This document shows positions 8,216-16,805 of a stretch of 64,000 bases of DNA, piece by piece. The stretch comes from Acinetobacter soli. GTDB lineage: Bacteria; Pseudomonadota; Gammaproteobacteria; Pseudomonadales; Moraxellaceae. The first letter of the stretch is position 1. Every line of letters begins with the position of its first letter. The notes below the pieces were generated by a model. It was not told the origin of the DNA. It did not search any database and saw nothing but the letters and a program-made list of their open reading frames with translations. The position numbers and the translations under genes are program-made. Location of the stretch: assembly GCF_000760595.1 (NCBI RefSeq), contig NZ_BBNM01000015.1, positions 1 to 64,000 on the forward strand. The letters are read 5' to 3'.

Positions 8216-8742
8216 CCTGGCACCACCTGTTTATACTGCTGCAATACCATCTTGCTTCGATCAGATAATGCACCAGTGAAAAAAGACACCGTTTCACCTG
8301 CAAGTGATTTCGATTGAAAACCAATCCTGTCCCGTTCGTTATAGGCTAATCCAACAAGATCAATGACAGCATTTTCAATATCCGCAGGAACATCATCAAA
8401 ACCCATATCGTAACGAACACACACATTACGGCGGCCACGGCTAAAACAGCCATTTTTAAGGATGATCCACCAATCAGCATGGCGATATTGATCAGGCGAG
8501 ATATCACGGTCATCAATAGTAATCGCATTGATTGAAAGGATATGCGGACTTGTAAGAACCATCTCATCCTTACCATTACCATCACACCACTTTGTAACTT
8601 CATGGCGTAGAACTGAAAAACCCAGCCATCCTTCTACAAAGGCACTGGCTGCATCAATCAGGCGCTCCAGTAGATCATCATCCGCACTTACAGTTTGGAG
8701 TTTCAGCCACTGTTTTACTCTTTCAAGTGTAGTCAGTGCCAT
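8212..8742 (-). CDS. Phage head-tail connector (gp6-like) protein
   Basis: The protein is 176 residues, beginning MALTTLERVKQWLKL. It shows the gp6-like adaptor pattern: a helix-rich N-terminus with DDDLLERLIDAASAFVEGWLGF, then INAITIDDRDISPDQYRHADWW and a C-terminal PADIENAVIDLVGLAYNERDRIG helix. These adaptors attach under the portal. I chose the ATG at 8742 because the AGGA motif is about 9 bases upstream of it and only 3 bases from the ATG at 8748. It follows the major capsid and an Ala/Lys-rich gene in the standard head-to-neck order. Confidence 0.83.
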   Translation of the reverse strand: MALTTLERVKQWLKLQTVSADDDLLERLIDAASAFVEGWLGFSVLRHEVTKWCDGNGKDEMVLTSPHILSINAITIDDRDISPDQYRHADWWIILKNGCFSRGRRNVCVRYDMGFDDVPADIENAVIDLVGLAYNERDRIGFQSKSLAGETVSFFTGALSDRSKMVLQQYKQVVPG

Positions 8743-8747
8743 AAGCA

Positions 8748-9089
8748 TTATTCCTGATCTGCAGGTGGTGAAGTATCGCCTTCAGCTGCTGCCTGCTTCT
8801 TGGCTTCTTCCTCAGCTTTGATACGTGCCTTTTCTTCAGCTGCTGCCTGCTTCTTGGCTTCTGCTTCTGCCTTCTTTTTGGCATCCCGTTCCGCCTTATC
8901 ATCTGCAGCTTTACGCAATGCCTCATCTGTATCTGAATCATTTTGTGATTCTGAAGATAGCGTAAAACCTAATGGTGAGATTTGAACGTGGACCTCGATC
9001 GGCGCTTCAACAAATCCGTTTTCGACTTTGTATTCAGTTCCAGCAATGCTGACTGAACTCACATGTTCTGGTGCCTTGAACTTTGGCAT
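8748..9089 (-). CDS. Ala/Lys/Glu-rich hypothetical phage protein
   Basis: The product has 113 residues. I chose the ATG at 9089 (MPKFKAPEH) because AGGAG lies 7 bases upstream. Residues 1-55 form a small domain (VSSVSIAGTEYKVENGFVEA) seen in head-region proteins of other phages next to the capsid gene. The rest is a charged helix made of repeated AEAKKQAAAEEKA-type units. A 29-bp sequence occurs twice in this part (8780-8808 and 8834-8862), so the helix seems to have grown by duplication. Function unknown; a capsid accessory or linker role is suggested only by position. Confidence 0.62.
   Translation of the reverse strand: MPKFKAPEHVSSVSIAGTEYKVENGFVEAPIEVHVQISPLGFTLSSESQNDSDTDEALRKAADDKAERDAKKKAEAEAKKQAAAEEKARIKAEEEAKKQAAAEGDTSPPADQE
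8780..8862 (-). repeat. 29-bp perfect direct repeat inside the Ala/Lys-rich gene
   Basis: Two identical 29-base copies lie at 8780-8808 and 8834-8862, 54 bases apart (18 codons, in frame). Each encodes the same EAKKQAAAE-type peptide. Confidence 0.9.
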
Positions 9090-9103
9090 TTTCATTCTCC
9101 TAA

Positions 9104-9130
9104 AAAAAAGCAAAACCCGATATCATCGGG
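9104..9130 (-). terminator. Terminator downstream of the major capsid gene
   Basis: A 6-bp stem (9116-9121 with 9125-9130, three-base loop) is followed on the minus strand by TTTTG and a longer T-run. Late transcription must read through it to reach the tail genes. Confidence 0.65.
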
Positions 9131-9153
9131 CGTTTAAATTTCGTAAATCTGAA

Positions 9154-10680
9154 TTATTGACGCGCAATGTTCGTAATAACTCCCATGGAGAACGGCGCAT
9201 AATGTTGGAGAACACCATCAGCATAGACACCATATTCGTATTTACGCGTACGTAATGGCCATTCAATTTGATAATAGTCTTGTCGCATATGCATACGTAC
9301 CGCATCAGTGACATTAGAAAGTTGGTAAGGCAATTTACGTGTGAAAAAGAAAATCGTACCAGTAGGCATATTTGGATGAACACGAATATCTACTTTTTGG
9401 TTTGTGATCTTATTCAGATAACTTCCCACCACCTTGCCCGCGACAATACTTGAAGGATCATTAACATCCACAGTGAGCTGCAGTAAAGGTGCACCATTAT
9501 TTCCAACGATCAGTGCAGTAATATCCTGAAGCTCTTGCGCACTGACATAAATGACATCTGGACTTAAACGGTAGCGTGTATAAAACGCATACAGTGCTTC
9601 ATTGATCTCTACAACACCACCAGCATTATCACTGGTTAGCTTTGTACCCACACCTGCTGTGCCCGTAGGCATTACCTTAATATAAGCTTTGCTATTGGGT
9701 TTAAATGCCTGGATGAGCAAACCATCAAAGTCATATGCAGATGTTGAATTGTCTTGGTCCGTGATAGTACTTGCAAGCTGGGCATTGACTTGAGGCTCAG
9801 CTTTAATGATTAAGCTATTAATCGCAGTTACAGAAATCAGTTTTTCAGAACCAGCGCCACCCATATACCAGGCATATCCAACAGCACCAGTAGTTGGGGA
9901 AACAGTAGCAGTAATAGAACCACCTTCAGTAACAGTCACTGTCGCAGCTGCTGACTTGCGCGCAGATCCACCACCAAATGATGAGGTAGATCCGTCTGCA
10001 TTGGTTCGGGTGATTTGTCCAGGTACTTGCGAGTACATCGGATCAAACGTCTGGCCAATACCTCCATTGTTCATTCCTACAACATCAAGATAGGCCTGCA
10101 AGCCAAGTGCGATACAAATTACAGACTTGGTACCCGCTGTCAAAGTTCCACCATTACCAACAGCAGCAAGTGTTGGTGTTGCTGTTTGTCCAAGTGCTAA
10201 AGATGTGTTACCACCTAAGATCAATCGCTCTTCTTGAATCATGGTTGCTTCTAAAGTCTGACTCACTGCCAATGCTTTGACATCTTCAAAGTTTTTGGCT
10301 GCGTAATCAGCTTCAAAAGTCACATCATTTTCAAGGCCCCAACCACGAAATGCAGCAAAGTATTCTGATGTTTCATGTTGGATCTTTCCACCACGCTGCC
10401 CTTCGCCCACACCAGCACGCTGATTCTGTACATTGATGTTCGTGATAACTTTCCAGTTCGCCTGAATTGCAAAACCACCAGTCACGCGAGAAATGGAATT
10501 ACGAAGCGGGGTTTGTACCGGGATAAACTTTTTAGATGGTGCTTCCAAGTTATAAGCTTGTAAACCAGTTGTTGCTGAACCAGGCTGAGTAAAAGACTTG
10601 GCTAAAAACTGATTTTCCATTGCAGACGCCCGAGCTGATTTCATAGCGTCTAAAGTTTGTTCTAAATTTGCTTGAGGCAT
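9154..10680 (-). CDS. Major capsid protein, HK97-fold-like, with inserted Ig-like domain
   Basis: The 508-residue protein lies directly after the protease/scaffold gene. The N-terminal part (about 1-160) has capsid features: TPLRNSISRVTGGFAIQANW, then GENDV-type and EERLILGG segments resembling the HK97 P-domain spine helix. The C-terminal part (about 315-508) resumes with YDFDGLLIQAFKP and QKVDIRVHPNMPTGTIFFF. Between them, about residues 165-310 form an insertion with TAGTKSVICIALGL and a Thr/Val-rich VTVTEGGSITATVSP..GAVGYAWYMGG stretch typical of Ig-like or fibronectin-like folds. Such domains usually project from the capsid surface. The protein is longer than most HK97-fold capsid proteins (300-400 residues), which fits the insertion. 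Confidence 0.83.
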   Translation of the reverse strand: MPQANLEQTLDAMKSARASAMENQFLAKSFTQPGSATTGLQAYNLEAPSKKFIPVQTPLRNSISRVTGGFAIQANWKVITNINVQNQRAGVGEGQRGGKIQHETSEYFAAFRGWGLENDVTFEADYAAKNFEDVKALAVSQTLEATMIQEERLILGGNTSLALGQTATPTLAAVGNGGTLTAGTKSVICIALGLQAYLDVVGMNNGGIGQTFDPMYSQVPGQITRTNADGSTSSFGGGSARKSAAATVTVTEGGSITATVSPTTGAVGYAWYMGGAGSEKLISVTAINSLIIKAEPQVNAQLASTITDQDNSTSAYDFDGLLIQAFKPNSKAYIKVMPTGTAGVGTKLTSDNAGGVVEINEALYAFYTRYRLSPDVIYVSAQELQDITALIVGNNGAPLLQLTVDVNDPSSIVAGKVVGSYLNKITNQKVDIRVHPNMPTGTIFFFTRKLPYQLSNVTDAVRMHMRQDYYQIEWPLRTRKYEYGVYADGVLQHYAPFSMGVITNIARQ

Positions 10681-10698
10681 TGCCTACTCTCCATAAAA

Positions 10699-10723
10699 TA
10701 AAAAAAGCACCTGATTAGGTGCT
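10699..10723 (-). terminator. Strong terminator between protease and capsid genes
   Basis: A 7-bp perfect stem (10706-10712 with 10717-10723, four-base loop) is followed by seven T on the minus strand. It lies 20 bases before the capsid start and is among the strongest terminators in the late region. Confidence 0.8.
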
Positions 10724-10743
10724 CCAAGTTAAGGCGCTATGAA

Positions 10744-11946
10744 TTACGCCGAAATGGGGGTTGTATGAATTGCTTTGATTAATGAAGCTGCCTCATTAAT
10801 ACTGCCGGATGCGTCAATGACTGGCTGTACGTTAAATTCAGCATTCTGATTCATATCCGATGATTTTGTTAAATCTTTGACTGCTGCCTTAGGTTGTTGT
10901 GGCTGAGCCTCTAATTCTTTAACGCGTTTGGCCAAACTGTCTCGATCGGCTTGTGCTTTAGCCAGATCAGCTTTTGTTAAGTCGTGCTCAGACTGTACTT
11001 TCTGCAAAGCTTCTGCATTAGTTGCTTTCGAGGTCTCATCTTCCTCTGACTCATCTTCATTTGACGCATCGTAACCGAGTGCAGCGAGTTTAGAGTCACA
11101 CTCTTTGAGCGCTTTGTGAATATCAGCCAATTGTGATTTTGTAGATTTAGAGAACTTGGTACCAGCCTTGGCCAAAGTATCGACGCCTTTGGACTTGACG
11201 ATATTTTCAACGGTTGTAACCAATTTAGCCGACTCTTGTTCAGAAAATTGATTAAAGATAAGAACGCCTTCTTTAAGCCAATCAACCAACTGCTTAGGGA
11301 TCGCTGAATCCCCTCCATTTGAATCATATTCACTCTCCCATTGAGTGTCATAAATCAAGTAAGACAAGTTGCGCAAAATTGAAGAAAAATCACTAATTTG
11401 CCACATGCTTTTATTTAGGGGCTCATTTACAGCGTTTTGAGCCTTTTCAATAGGCTCTGTTACTGCTTGAGGGGTATCATTATCTGCACTATCAGGTTCT
11501 ATACCATCCGCTTTGAAACATGTAATTACTGCATTAGGATTCGCAGGACGATCCACCAAAGATACTTCGACCAAATTAATACCAGTAATCACTGTTTTAT
11601 TTAGATCATCACGCTGAGTAACACTTCCACCAATGCTAAAACCTTTGTAAACCTCAGCACGTACTTTTTTAATCGCCTCAGCATCAACAATATGTGCTTT
11701 GATCGTAGTTACACCATCCTCACCAACATTAATATCCAAAGCGGTACCCGCTGCTGTTGGTTTGTGCATCTCTCGGACAGCACCAAATTTCATATAATCT
11801 GGAATGGCTGCTTTAATTGCACTGGCCATAACTGTTTCGCCATCACTGTCTTGCTCTTCAGTTGAAGCGATACCTTCTACAATAATGGTGCCATCATCTT
11901 GATCATTAACTTTTTGAATAGCACCAAATAATTTTTTAAGTTTCAT
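10744..11946 (-). CDS. Prohead protease with C-terminal scaffold-like region (XkdF/HK97 protease type)
   Basis: The 400-residue product cuts the capsid precursor during head maturation. I placed the start at 11946 (MKLKKLFGAIQK), with GGAG 5 bases upstream. The N-terminal protease (about 10-150) shows VREMHKPTAAGTAL with the expected catalytic His, YKGFSIGGSV with the Ser, and VEVSLVDRPANPNA, hallmarks of the phage prohead protease family. A middle region (about 170-290) is unassigned. Residues about 310-350 form a coiled coil (LTKADLAKAQADRDSLAKRV) that could act as the scaffold. It sits between the portal and capsid genes, as expected. Confidence 0.87.
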   Translation of the reverse strand: MKLKKLFGAIQKVNDQDDGTIIVEGIASTEEQDSDGETVMASAIKAAIPDYMKFGAVREMHKPTAAGTALDINVGEDGVTTIKAHIVDAEAIKKVRAEVYKGFSIGGSVTQRDDLNKTVITGINLVEVSLVDRPANPNAVITCFKADGIEPDSADNDTPQAVTEPIEKAQNAVNEPLNKSMWQISDFSSILRNLSYLIYDTQWESEYDSNGGDSAIPKQLVDWLKEGVLIFNQFSEQESAKLVTTVENIVKSKGVDTLAKAGTKFSKSTKSQLADIHKALKECDSKLAALGYDASNEDESEEDETSKATNAEALQKVQSEHDLTKADLAKAQADRDSLAKRVKELEAQPQQPKAAVKDLTKSSDMNQNAEFNVQPVIDASGSINEAASLIKAIHTTPISA

Positions 11947-11960
11947 AAAAACTCCAGACA

Positions 11961-11984
11961 AAATAAAACCCACTAAATTGTGGG
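11961..11984 (-). terminator. Weak hairpin terminator between portal and protease genes
   Basis: A 5-bp stem (11969-11973 with 11980-11984) is followed by TTTTATTTT on the minus strand, just upstream of the protease ribosome site. Confidence 0.5.
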
Positions 11985-11987
11985 CTG

Positions 11988-14144
11988 TTAATCTTTCAAA
12001 ACGGGTAAGACATCACACCGGCAATGAGGATGAAGGGGGGCATTCTTTCTAAAACTGCCAGGTACAAAGTAATCATTCAGTGGAACTATGACACCATCAA
12101 GTGCAGCACACTTTGGACAACATCCTGGTGCAGCCAACCATTGCTTAGATTCGACCAGACCTGTCTCCTCATAAGTTGCCATATTCCCTTCAACATCAGC
12201 TATTGCTGTTTCTGTTTGAGCAATCGACGCTGCACGTTCAGCGCTGAATGAATAATCTGCCTTAATTTCAGAAGTTAACTTATCGTTACTCCATCCTTCT
12301 TCCATGGCTTGTGAGACCTTGCCACGCAGCATATCGCGCGTACTCTCGGTGATTGAATAAGTAGGATTAGGGTTTTCAACTAATTTCCCATTTTTCCACT
12401 GCATGCCAACCAACTCTGCTGCTCGATCAGCGGCATAGTCAATCGCCTTTTGATTTGCCAATGAAAGTGCATCATCTATAGTGTCCGGATTCACACCAAC
12501 TTGAAAAAATGCTTCATTCACACCGTCTAAAGAAACAACCTGTAAAGTAGATTTAAGCCCATCAACTAGAGTCTGCCAGCGGCCAAATGACAATGTGTTT
12601 AGAATTTTCCCTATAAGTCCATCATTATCAGTAGCCTTGCCAAGCATCTCGGTCTGTATCGCAGCTATGAGATCCTGAGCCAGTAACTCTGACTCCATCT
12701 CGAAAAAGCTTTGTAATTGTTCCTGGAGTGCTGTAGTTGCATCCTTGATCACTACACGATCCCGGTTGATTGGACTTACAGACTTTTTTGCTTTACTAAA
12801 CTTCTCCTTTTTATCTTGTGATTGCTCATCATCGACTGAAGGATCTTCAGTTATTTCAGGTTTGACTGGTAATGCGCCTAGACCAAATCGCTTAGAACGA
12901 ACTTCATCCTCGGTTAAAATCTTAGCGGTAACATACTTAACATCAATGTCTGCCTGATCCTTAGGACTCACCATTTCGTCAGATTGCCAAATAAACTCAA
13001 GATCTGAACCAAAGTAAACGCAAATGATTCGATCCATCATCGATTTGACCCACATCATTAGAGGTGCCAAACCTTCTGACTGTGAAGCTTGTTGTGCTGT
13101 TTCTGCAGTAGCTCTGTTTACCTCTTTCACAAATCCATGAGGAGAAATACCAAATGCAAAACAAGCAACGCGAGCAATCCATTCATCGGCCTGATCTGTC
13201 AGTGCTTTTTCTTTCGTATCAATTGGCTTTGCGCCCTTTGGTACAAACTGGGTACGGCGTCGTTCCTGAAGATTTCCAGATAAGAGATTATTCCACCAAT
13301 TACTAAACTGTTGAGTTTGTTCGCTAGACCATTCAGCAGGAACCTCAAAAATCAAATCAGGTGTACTTCCATGCGTGTAATAACTTGTTTGATATGTTTG
13401 ACGATTCAAAGCCAATGAAATGATGTTGATAATTTGCTCTACTGGTGAATAGCCATAAACCTTATGTGTTCGCGGATTACGTGGAAGGTAAAACAACTCA
13501 TCAAAAGTATAGTCGACAGCAGGCATACCTTTTAATATTTGCTGATACGCAACCTCATCCCCCATGGGTGTTCGACCGTATATATCCAATACTCGCTTAA
13601 TCGTAGCCCCATCTATTGGATCTAGAGAATACAGGTCTCCACCTTTAGTTTTTCGGGGATAAACTGTAGGCGCATCGATAACAAGCAGATCCTCAAGCAA
13701 CATGCGTAACCATGTGGCCCAATCATGTTCTCTATCTGGAAATCTAAAAAATTCCTCAACCAGATCACACCGTGGATCTGGTGTCGCTGATTCATCTCCG
13801 ACCGTACCGGCTTTATCTTTAACCTTGATAACCCAGTCCATCCTTACAATTTGATCTTTACGGCGCTCGATAATGACTCGTAATAGGTCGGAAGAGTCTG
13901 CTAATGCTCGCATAACTGCGAACCCATAAAGCTCTCCCTGACGTGGCGTATTGTTTAGATTGACTCCAGTACCGTAATCAAATTGACGTCCTGCTGTTCC
14001 TTCTGGCGCAACACCAGTTATAGGTTCAGATGGGCCAAACCAATCTGGCGCCTTACCTGTTAGTGCAGTAGTGATACCAGCTGCAACACGCTGCACAAAG
14101 TCAGCTGCTAAGGCTGTGACCTTGCCCCCGCTTGCTGTAGCCAT
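11988..14144 (-). CDS. Portal protein fused to a Mu gpF-like head morphogenesis domain
   Basis: This 718-residue protein combines two functions usually encoded separately. About residues 60-430 are a portal protein: IIERRKDQIVRMDWVIKV, PVEQIINIISLALNRQTYQ, FVPKGAKP and EVNRATAETAQQASQSEG are typical of the portal family. About residues 560-718 are the MuF-like domain: AERAASIAQTETAIADVEG, then QWLAAPGCCPKCAALDGVIVP and a terminal HPHCRCDVLP, a CxxC plus HxHCxC pattern that may bind metal. A Ser/Lys-rich linker joins the parts. The start overlaps the end of terL by 37 bases and is preceded by GGGGG. Confidence 0.9.
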   Translation of the reverse strand: MATASGGKVTALAADFVQRVAAGITTALTGKAPDWFGPSEPITGVAPEGTAGRQFDYGTGVNLNNTPRQGELYGFAVMRALADSSDLLRVIIERRKDQIVRMDWVIKVKDKAGTVGDESATPDPRCDLVEEFFRFPDREHDWATWLRMLLEDLLVIDAPTVYPRKTKGGDLYSLDPIDGATIKRVLDIYGRTPMGDEVAYQQILKGMPAVDYTFDELFYLPRNPRTHKVYGYSPVEQIINIISLALNRQTYQTSYYTHGSTPDLIFEVPAEWSSEQTQQFSNWWNNLLSGNLQERRRTQFVPKGAKPIDTKEKALTDQADEWIARVACFAFGISPHGFVKEVNRATAETAQQASQSEGLAPLMMWVKSMMDRIICVYFGSDLEFIWQSDEMVSPKDQADIDVKYVTAKILTEDEVRSKRFGLGALPVKPEITEDPSVDDEQSQDKKEKFSKAKKSVSPINRDRVVIKDATTALQEQLQSFFEMESELLAQDLIAAIQTEMLGKATDNDGLIGKILNTLSFGRWQTLVDGLKSTLQVVSLDGVNEAFFQVGVNPDTIDDALSLANQKAIDYAADRAAELVGMQWKNGKLVENPNPTYSITESTRDMLRGKVSQAMEEGWSNDKLTSEIKADYSFSAERAASIAQTETAIADVEGNMATYEETGLVESKQWLAAPGCCPKCAALDGVIVPLNDYFVPGSFRKNAPLHPHCRCDVLPVLKD

Positions 14145-15652
14145 GAATTACCCCCTTGCGATTGTTCGGTTTGTACCTGAGGCTCTACAGCTTCAGTACT
14201 TTGTGATAGTTTTTCCTGTGCTTGTCGCTGAATAAAATCAAATAAACCTTGTCCTGGCTTAATATCATTTAATTCATTAAAAGCATCAGATGAAGCATCT
14301 ACCCTGTCATCATGCTTGCCATTTGGAAAGTTACGCAATTCTTCAATGTAAGCCTTATTCCAATCGCCCTTTAGCATTCGCACATTGCCTACATTGACCT
14401 GTGCTGCAAATGGTGCAGCACGTGTGGCTTTATCACCTGAGACGGTTTCAGCTTTTACTGAATAACCAGAAAGCATTTTAATAAATGACTTGGCCTGTGC
14501 TTTACCGGCTTGACCAGGATCTTGAGGAATTCGAATCTCAACATTTTTACCATCCATGGCTGCAGTTGATTTGATCCGCTTCTCAACATTCTCAGGACCT
14601 AATTGACCGTGCTCAACACCTTCGATGTACCAAAAACCATCCTTGCCATCGGTTATACGTACACCAGCAGTTGGATCTCCTTCCCCTTCTGTTGCACCCA
14701 AATCCCAAGCACGACATGAACGACCAACCTCAGCAGGCAAAGCCTCAACAATCTCAATATTGTCCGGTTTAAAAAAGCCACCTGCAGGTGGTGATGGACG
14801 TTGACGATACTGGCCAGCGAATACGTAAGGTGCAGCGAGCTCCATACGATTTAATGTTTCAATTGAATGCTTCGCAGGCCATAGAGCCGTACCATCTGGC
14901 TTGATTGCTGATAAGCATAAATGCTCCCATACTTCGCCATTCCCGCCTGCTTTCGCTACTCCGTCTTCACGATCACCAAGCAACCAGCCTGCCAAATCCT
15001 CTTCATGCAATCGCTGCATAATTACAATGATTGGCGTATCTGGTGAATTTGTTCGAGATTCTAGTGTGTTCTGGAACCATTCAATAACTCCCTCTCGAAT
15101 GGTTTTACTACTCGCTTCATCCGCTTTGTGAGGATCATCAATAATGATTGCTCCACCGAATTTTTCACGAAACTTACCAGCACCAAAACCAGTGATCGTA
15201 CCACCGGTACCTTGTGAGTAGCACACGCCACCAGCAACAGTGCGCCAATCATCCTTTGCCTGGCTATCATCTTTTAATGCCAGATCAGGAAACACCTTTA
15301 GGTAAGATGGTTCACGCACCAGGTTACGAGTCTGAGCAGCATTGTTTGCAGCGAGTTTTGCTGAGTAACTGATGTGAATAAATTCGCAATCTGGCACTTT
15401 TCCAAAACACCATGCCATGAAGTTAATTACGGCAAGTTCGGTTTTAGAGTAACGTGGTGGAATATTGATGATTAATCTTTTAATCTCACCCCGAAACACT
15501 TTCATCAAAGCATCACAGATTATTTGATGATGCTCATTGTGCAGCCATTTATATTTTCGACGTTCCTTGAACATATAGCGTGAGAAAAAATAAAAATCTT
15601 CCTGCGCTTCAACCTGTATGGCCAAGTCACGGGCAGCAGGGTTAATACTCAT
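14108..15652 (-). CDS. Terminase large subunit
   Basis: The 514-residue DNA packaging motor has an N-terminal ATPase and a C-terminal nuclease. The Walker A-like motif is IINIPPRYSKTE (about 60-71), and the Walker B segment is GGAIIIDDPHK (about 165-175). The nuclease region, of the psiM2/TIGR01630 type, begins at about 325 with CRAWDLGATEGEGDPTAG (first Asp) and continues to NGKHDDRVDASSDAFN near 450, which carries the last acidic residues. The C-terminal 50 residues are Gln/Ser-rich. The start overlaps the TerS end by 11 bases. Confidence 0.95.
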   Translation of the reverse strand: MSINPAARDLAIQVEAQEDFYFFSRYMFKERRKYKWLHNEHHQIICDALMKVFRGEIKRLIINIPPRYSKTELAVINFMAWCFGKVPDCEFIHISYSAKLAANNAAQTRNLVREPSYLKVFPDLALKDDSQAKDDWRTVAGGVCYSQGTGGTITGFGAGKFREKFGGAIIIDDPHKADEASSKTIREGVIEWFQNTLESRTNSPDTPIIVIMQRLHEEDLAGWLLGDREDGVAKAGGNGEVWEHLCLSAIKPDGTALWPAKHSIETLNRMELAAPYVFAGQYRQRPSPPAGGFFKPDNIEIVEALPAEVGRSCRAWDLGATEGEGDPTAGVRITDGKDGFWYIEGVEHGQLGPENVEKRIKSTAAMDGKNVEIRIPQDPGQAGKAQAKSFIKMLSGYSVKAETVSGDKATRAAPFAAQVNVGNVRMLKGDWNKAYIEELRNFPNGKHDDRVDASSDAFNELNDIKPGQGLFDFIQRQAQEKLSQSTEAVEPQVQTEQSQGGNSWLQQAGARSQP

Positions 15653-16103
15653 CCTTTATGCTCTCCCGTGCTGCTAAATACGCATCAAGCGGTACACTCG
15701 CAGGTGGATTTAACGGCGCACCGTCTTTACCCGTATGTTCCGTGCGGTTTGTATAAAGGCCACCGCTATCCTTTGCTGCCTGCTCCATGATTCGCAAAGC
15801 CATAACAGTGTTCTTAGTTTTTTGAAGTAATTTATCGTATTGCTTCATCCGATAATGTTTTTTTGCAATTGGAATATCCACCAAACCTGCATCAAATTTT
15901 TTTCGGGTTTCATTAAATAAATCCTTAAATTTTTTGCTCAGGTTTCGTCCTGCTACTTTGGTTGGATCATAAGCAGCACACTGCATACGATCTACATCTA
16001 TGCCAAACTCTTGTTTTACCAGATCAGCGACTTCTTGTGGTGTGTCACGGCATGCAAGAGCTTGAACTATAAATATTTTTACAGGCTCTTTTAAGGCTGC
16101 CAT
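15642..16103 (-). CDS. Terminase small subunit (DUF2280 family)
   Basis: At 153 residues, it starts MAALKEPVKIFIVQALACRDTPQEVADLVKQEFG, a DUF2280-type helix-turn-helix that recognises the packaging site. The core continues with YDPTKVAGRNLSKKFKDLF and a helical oligomerisation part with KKHYRMKQYDKLLQ. I chose the ATG at 16103 because AGAGG precedes it at suitable spacing; a GTG two codons earlier is less likely. It directly precedes and overlaps terL. Confidence 0.88.
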   Translation of the reverse strand: MAALKEPVKIFIVQALACRDTPQEVADLVKQEFGIDVDRMQCAAYDPTKVAGRNLSKKFKDLFNETRKKFDAGLVDIPIAKKHYRMKQYDKLLQKTKNTVMALRIMEQAAKDSGGLYTNRTEHTGKDGAPLNPPASVPLDAYLAARESIKDEY

Positions 16104-16142
16104 AAACACCTCTTTCGTATGACTACGTATAACAAGACAGGC

Positions 16143-16165
16143 AAAAAAAAGAGCCCGAAGGCTCT
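16143..16165 (-). terminator. Strong terminator downstream of the metallopeptidase gene
   Basis: A 6-bp stem (16150-16155 with 16160-16165) with a stable tetraloop is followed by eight T on the minus strand. It overlaps the stop codon of the upstream gene and lies just before terS. Confidence 0.82.
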
Positions 16166-16805
16166 ACTTAATCAAACATGTCCCACAACTTGCAGCTATA
16201 TTTTTTTCTGATACAAACGGCGCCTGCTTTGCGACTTCGACAAGACGCTTAATATCATCACTCGGGCCCCAGCGTTTAACTACGCCCACAAACTCCTCAA
16301 CATCGTGGCCCGCCAAGTAATGCTTTGGTAAGCCAGTGTGATCGCTATAGATAATCTCTCCGTCTCCATCACGCTCAACACCGATGTGATAAAGCTCATG
16401 TTCAATCAGAGCACAAAACTCTCGATCACTCGCTTGCTCGCAAAAGCCAGCATCAATGGTAATGAGATAAACAGGCACAAAGCCAAACCAATCACGCATC
16501 TGTTGTTCTTGTCGGGCCTTTTTCCACCCACTTTGGTTGAACATCACCTTTTCACACTGGCCCAACACCATGCGCTTAGCCCGTGTAAATGCAGATGATG
16601 CCCAAGCAAAGGCTAGAAACGTTTCATCATCGTGAAGTAGCTCAGCGATATGATCATGATCCGGGTTATGCAATTCACCGCCCAATGTCAAAAAGTTTGC
16701 AATTACCCATTCTTTTAATTCTGGCGCCGCAATGATGCGAATCGCTTCCTCTTCTTCCGCTTGGTCGATAAAGTCAGTCTGGGGGAATGGTCTGATCTGG
16801 TCCAT
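16164..16805 (-). CDS. Putative phage metallopeptidase (HExxH)
   Basis: The 213-residue protein carries IEHELYHIGVE at about residue 130, an HExxH zinc-protease motif, followed by a conserved AGHDVEEFVGVVKRWG that could supply the third ligand. This fits the PhageMetallopep group of uncharacterised phage proteins found near terminase genes. Upstream, SSAFTRAKRMVLGQCEKVMF resembles the family N-terminus. It has no signal peptide, so it would act in the cytoplasm. It overlaps the preceding nuclease-like gene by 32 bases. The substrate is unknown. Confidence 0.78.
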   Translation of the reverse strand: MDQIRPFPQTDFIDQAEEEEAIRIIAAPELKEWVIANFLTLGGELHNPDHDHIAELLHDDETFLAFAWASSAFTRAKRMVLGQCEKVMFNQSGWKKARQEQQMRDWFGFVPVYLITIDAGFCEQASDREFCALIEHELYHIGVERDGDGEIIYSDHTGLPKHYLAGHDVEEFVGVVKRWGPSDDIKRLVEVAKQAPFVSEKNIAASCGTCLIK

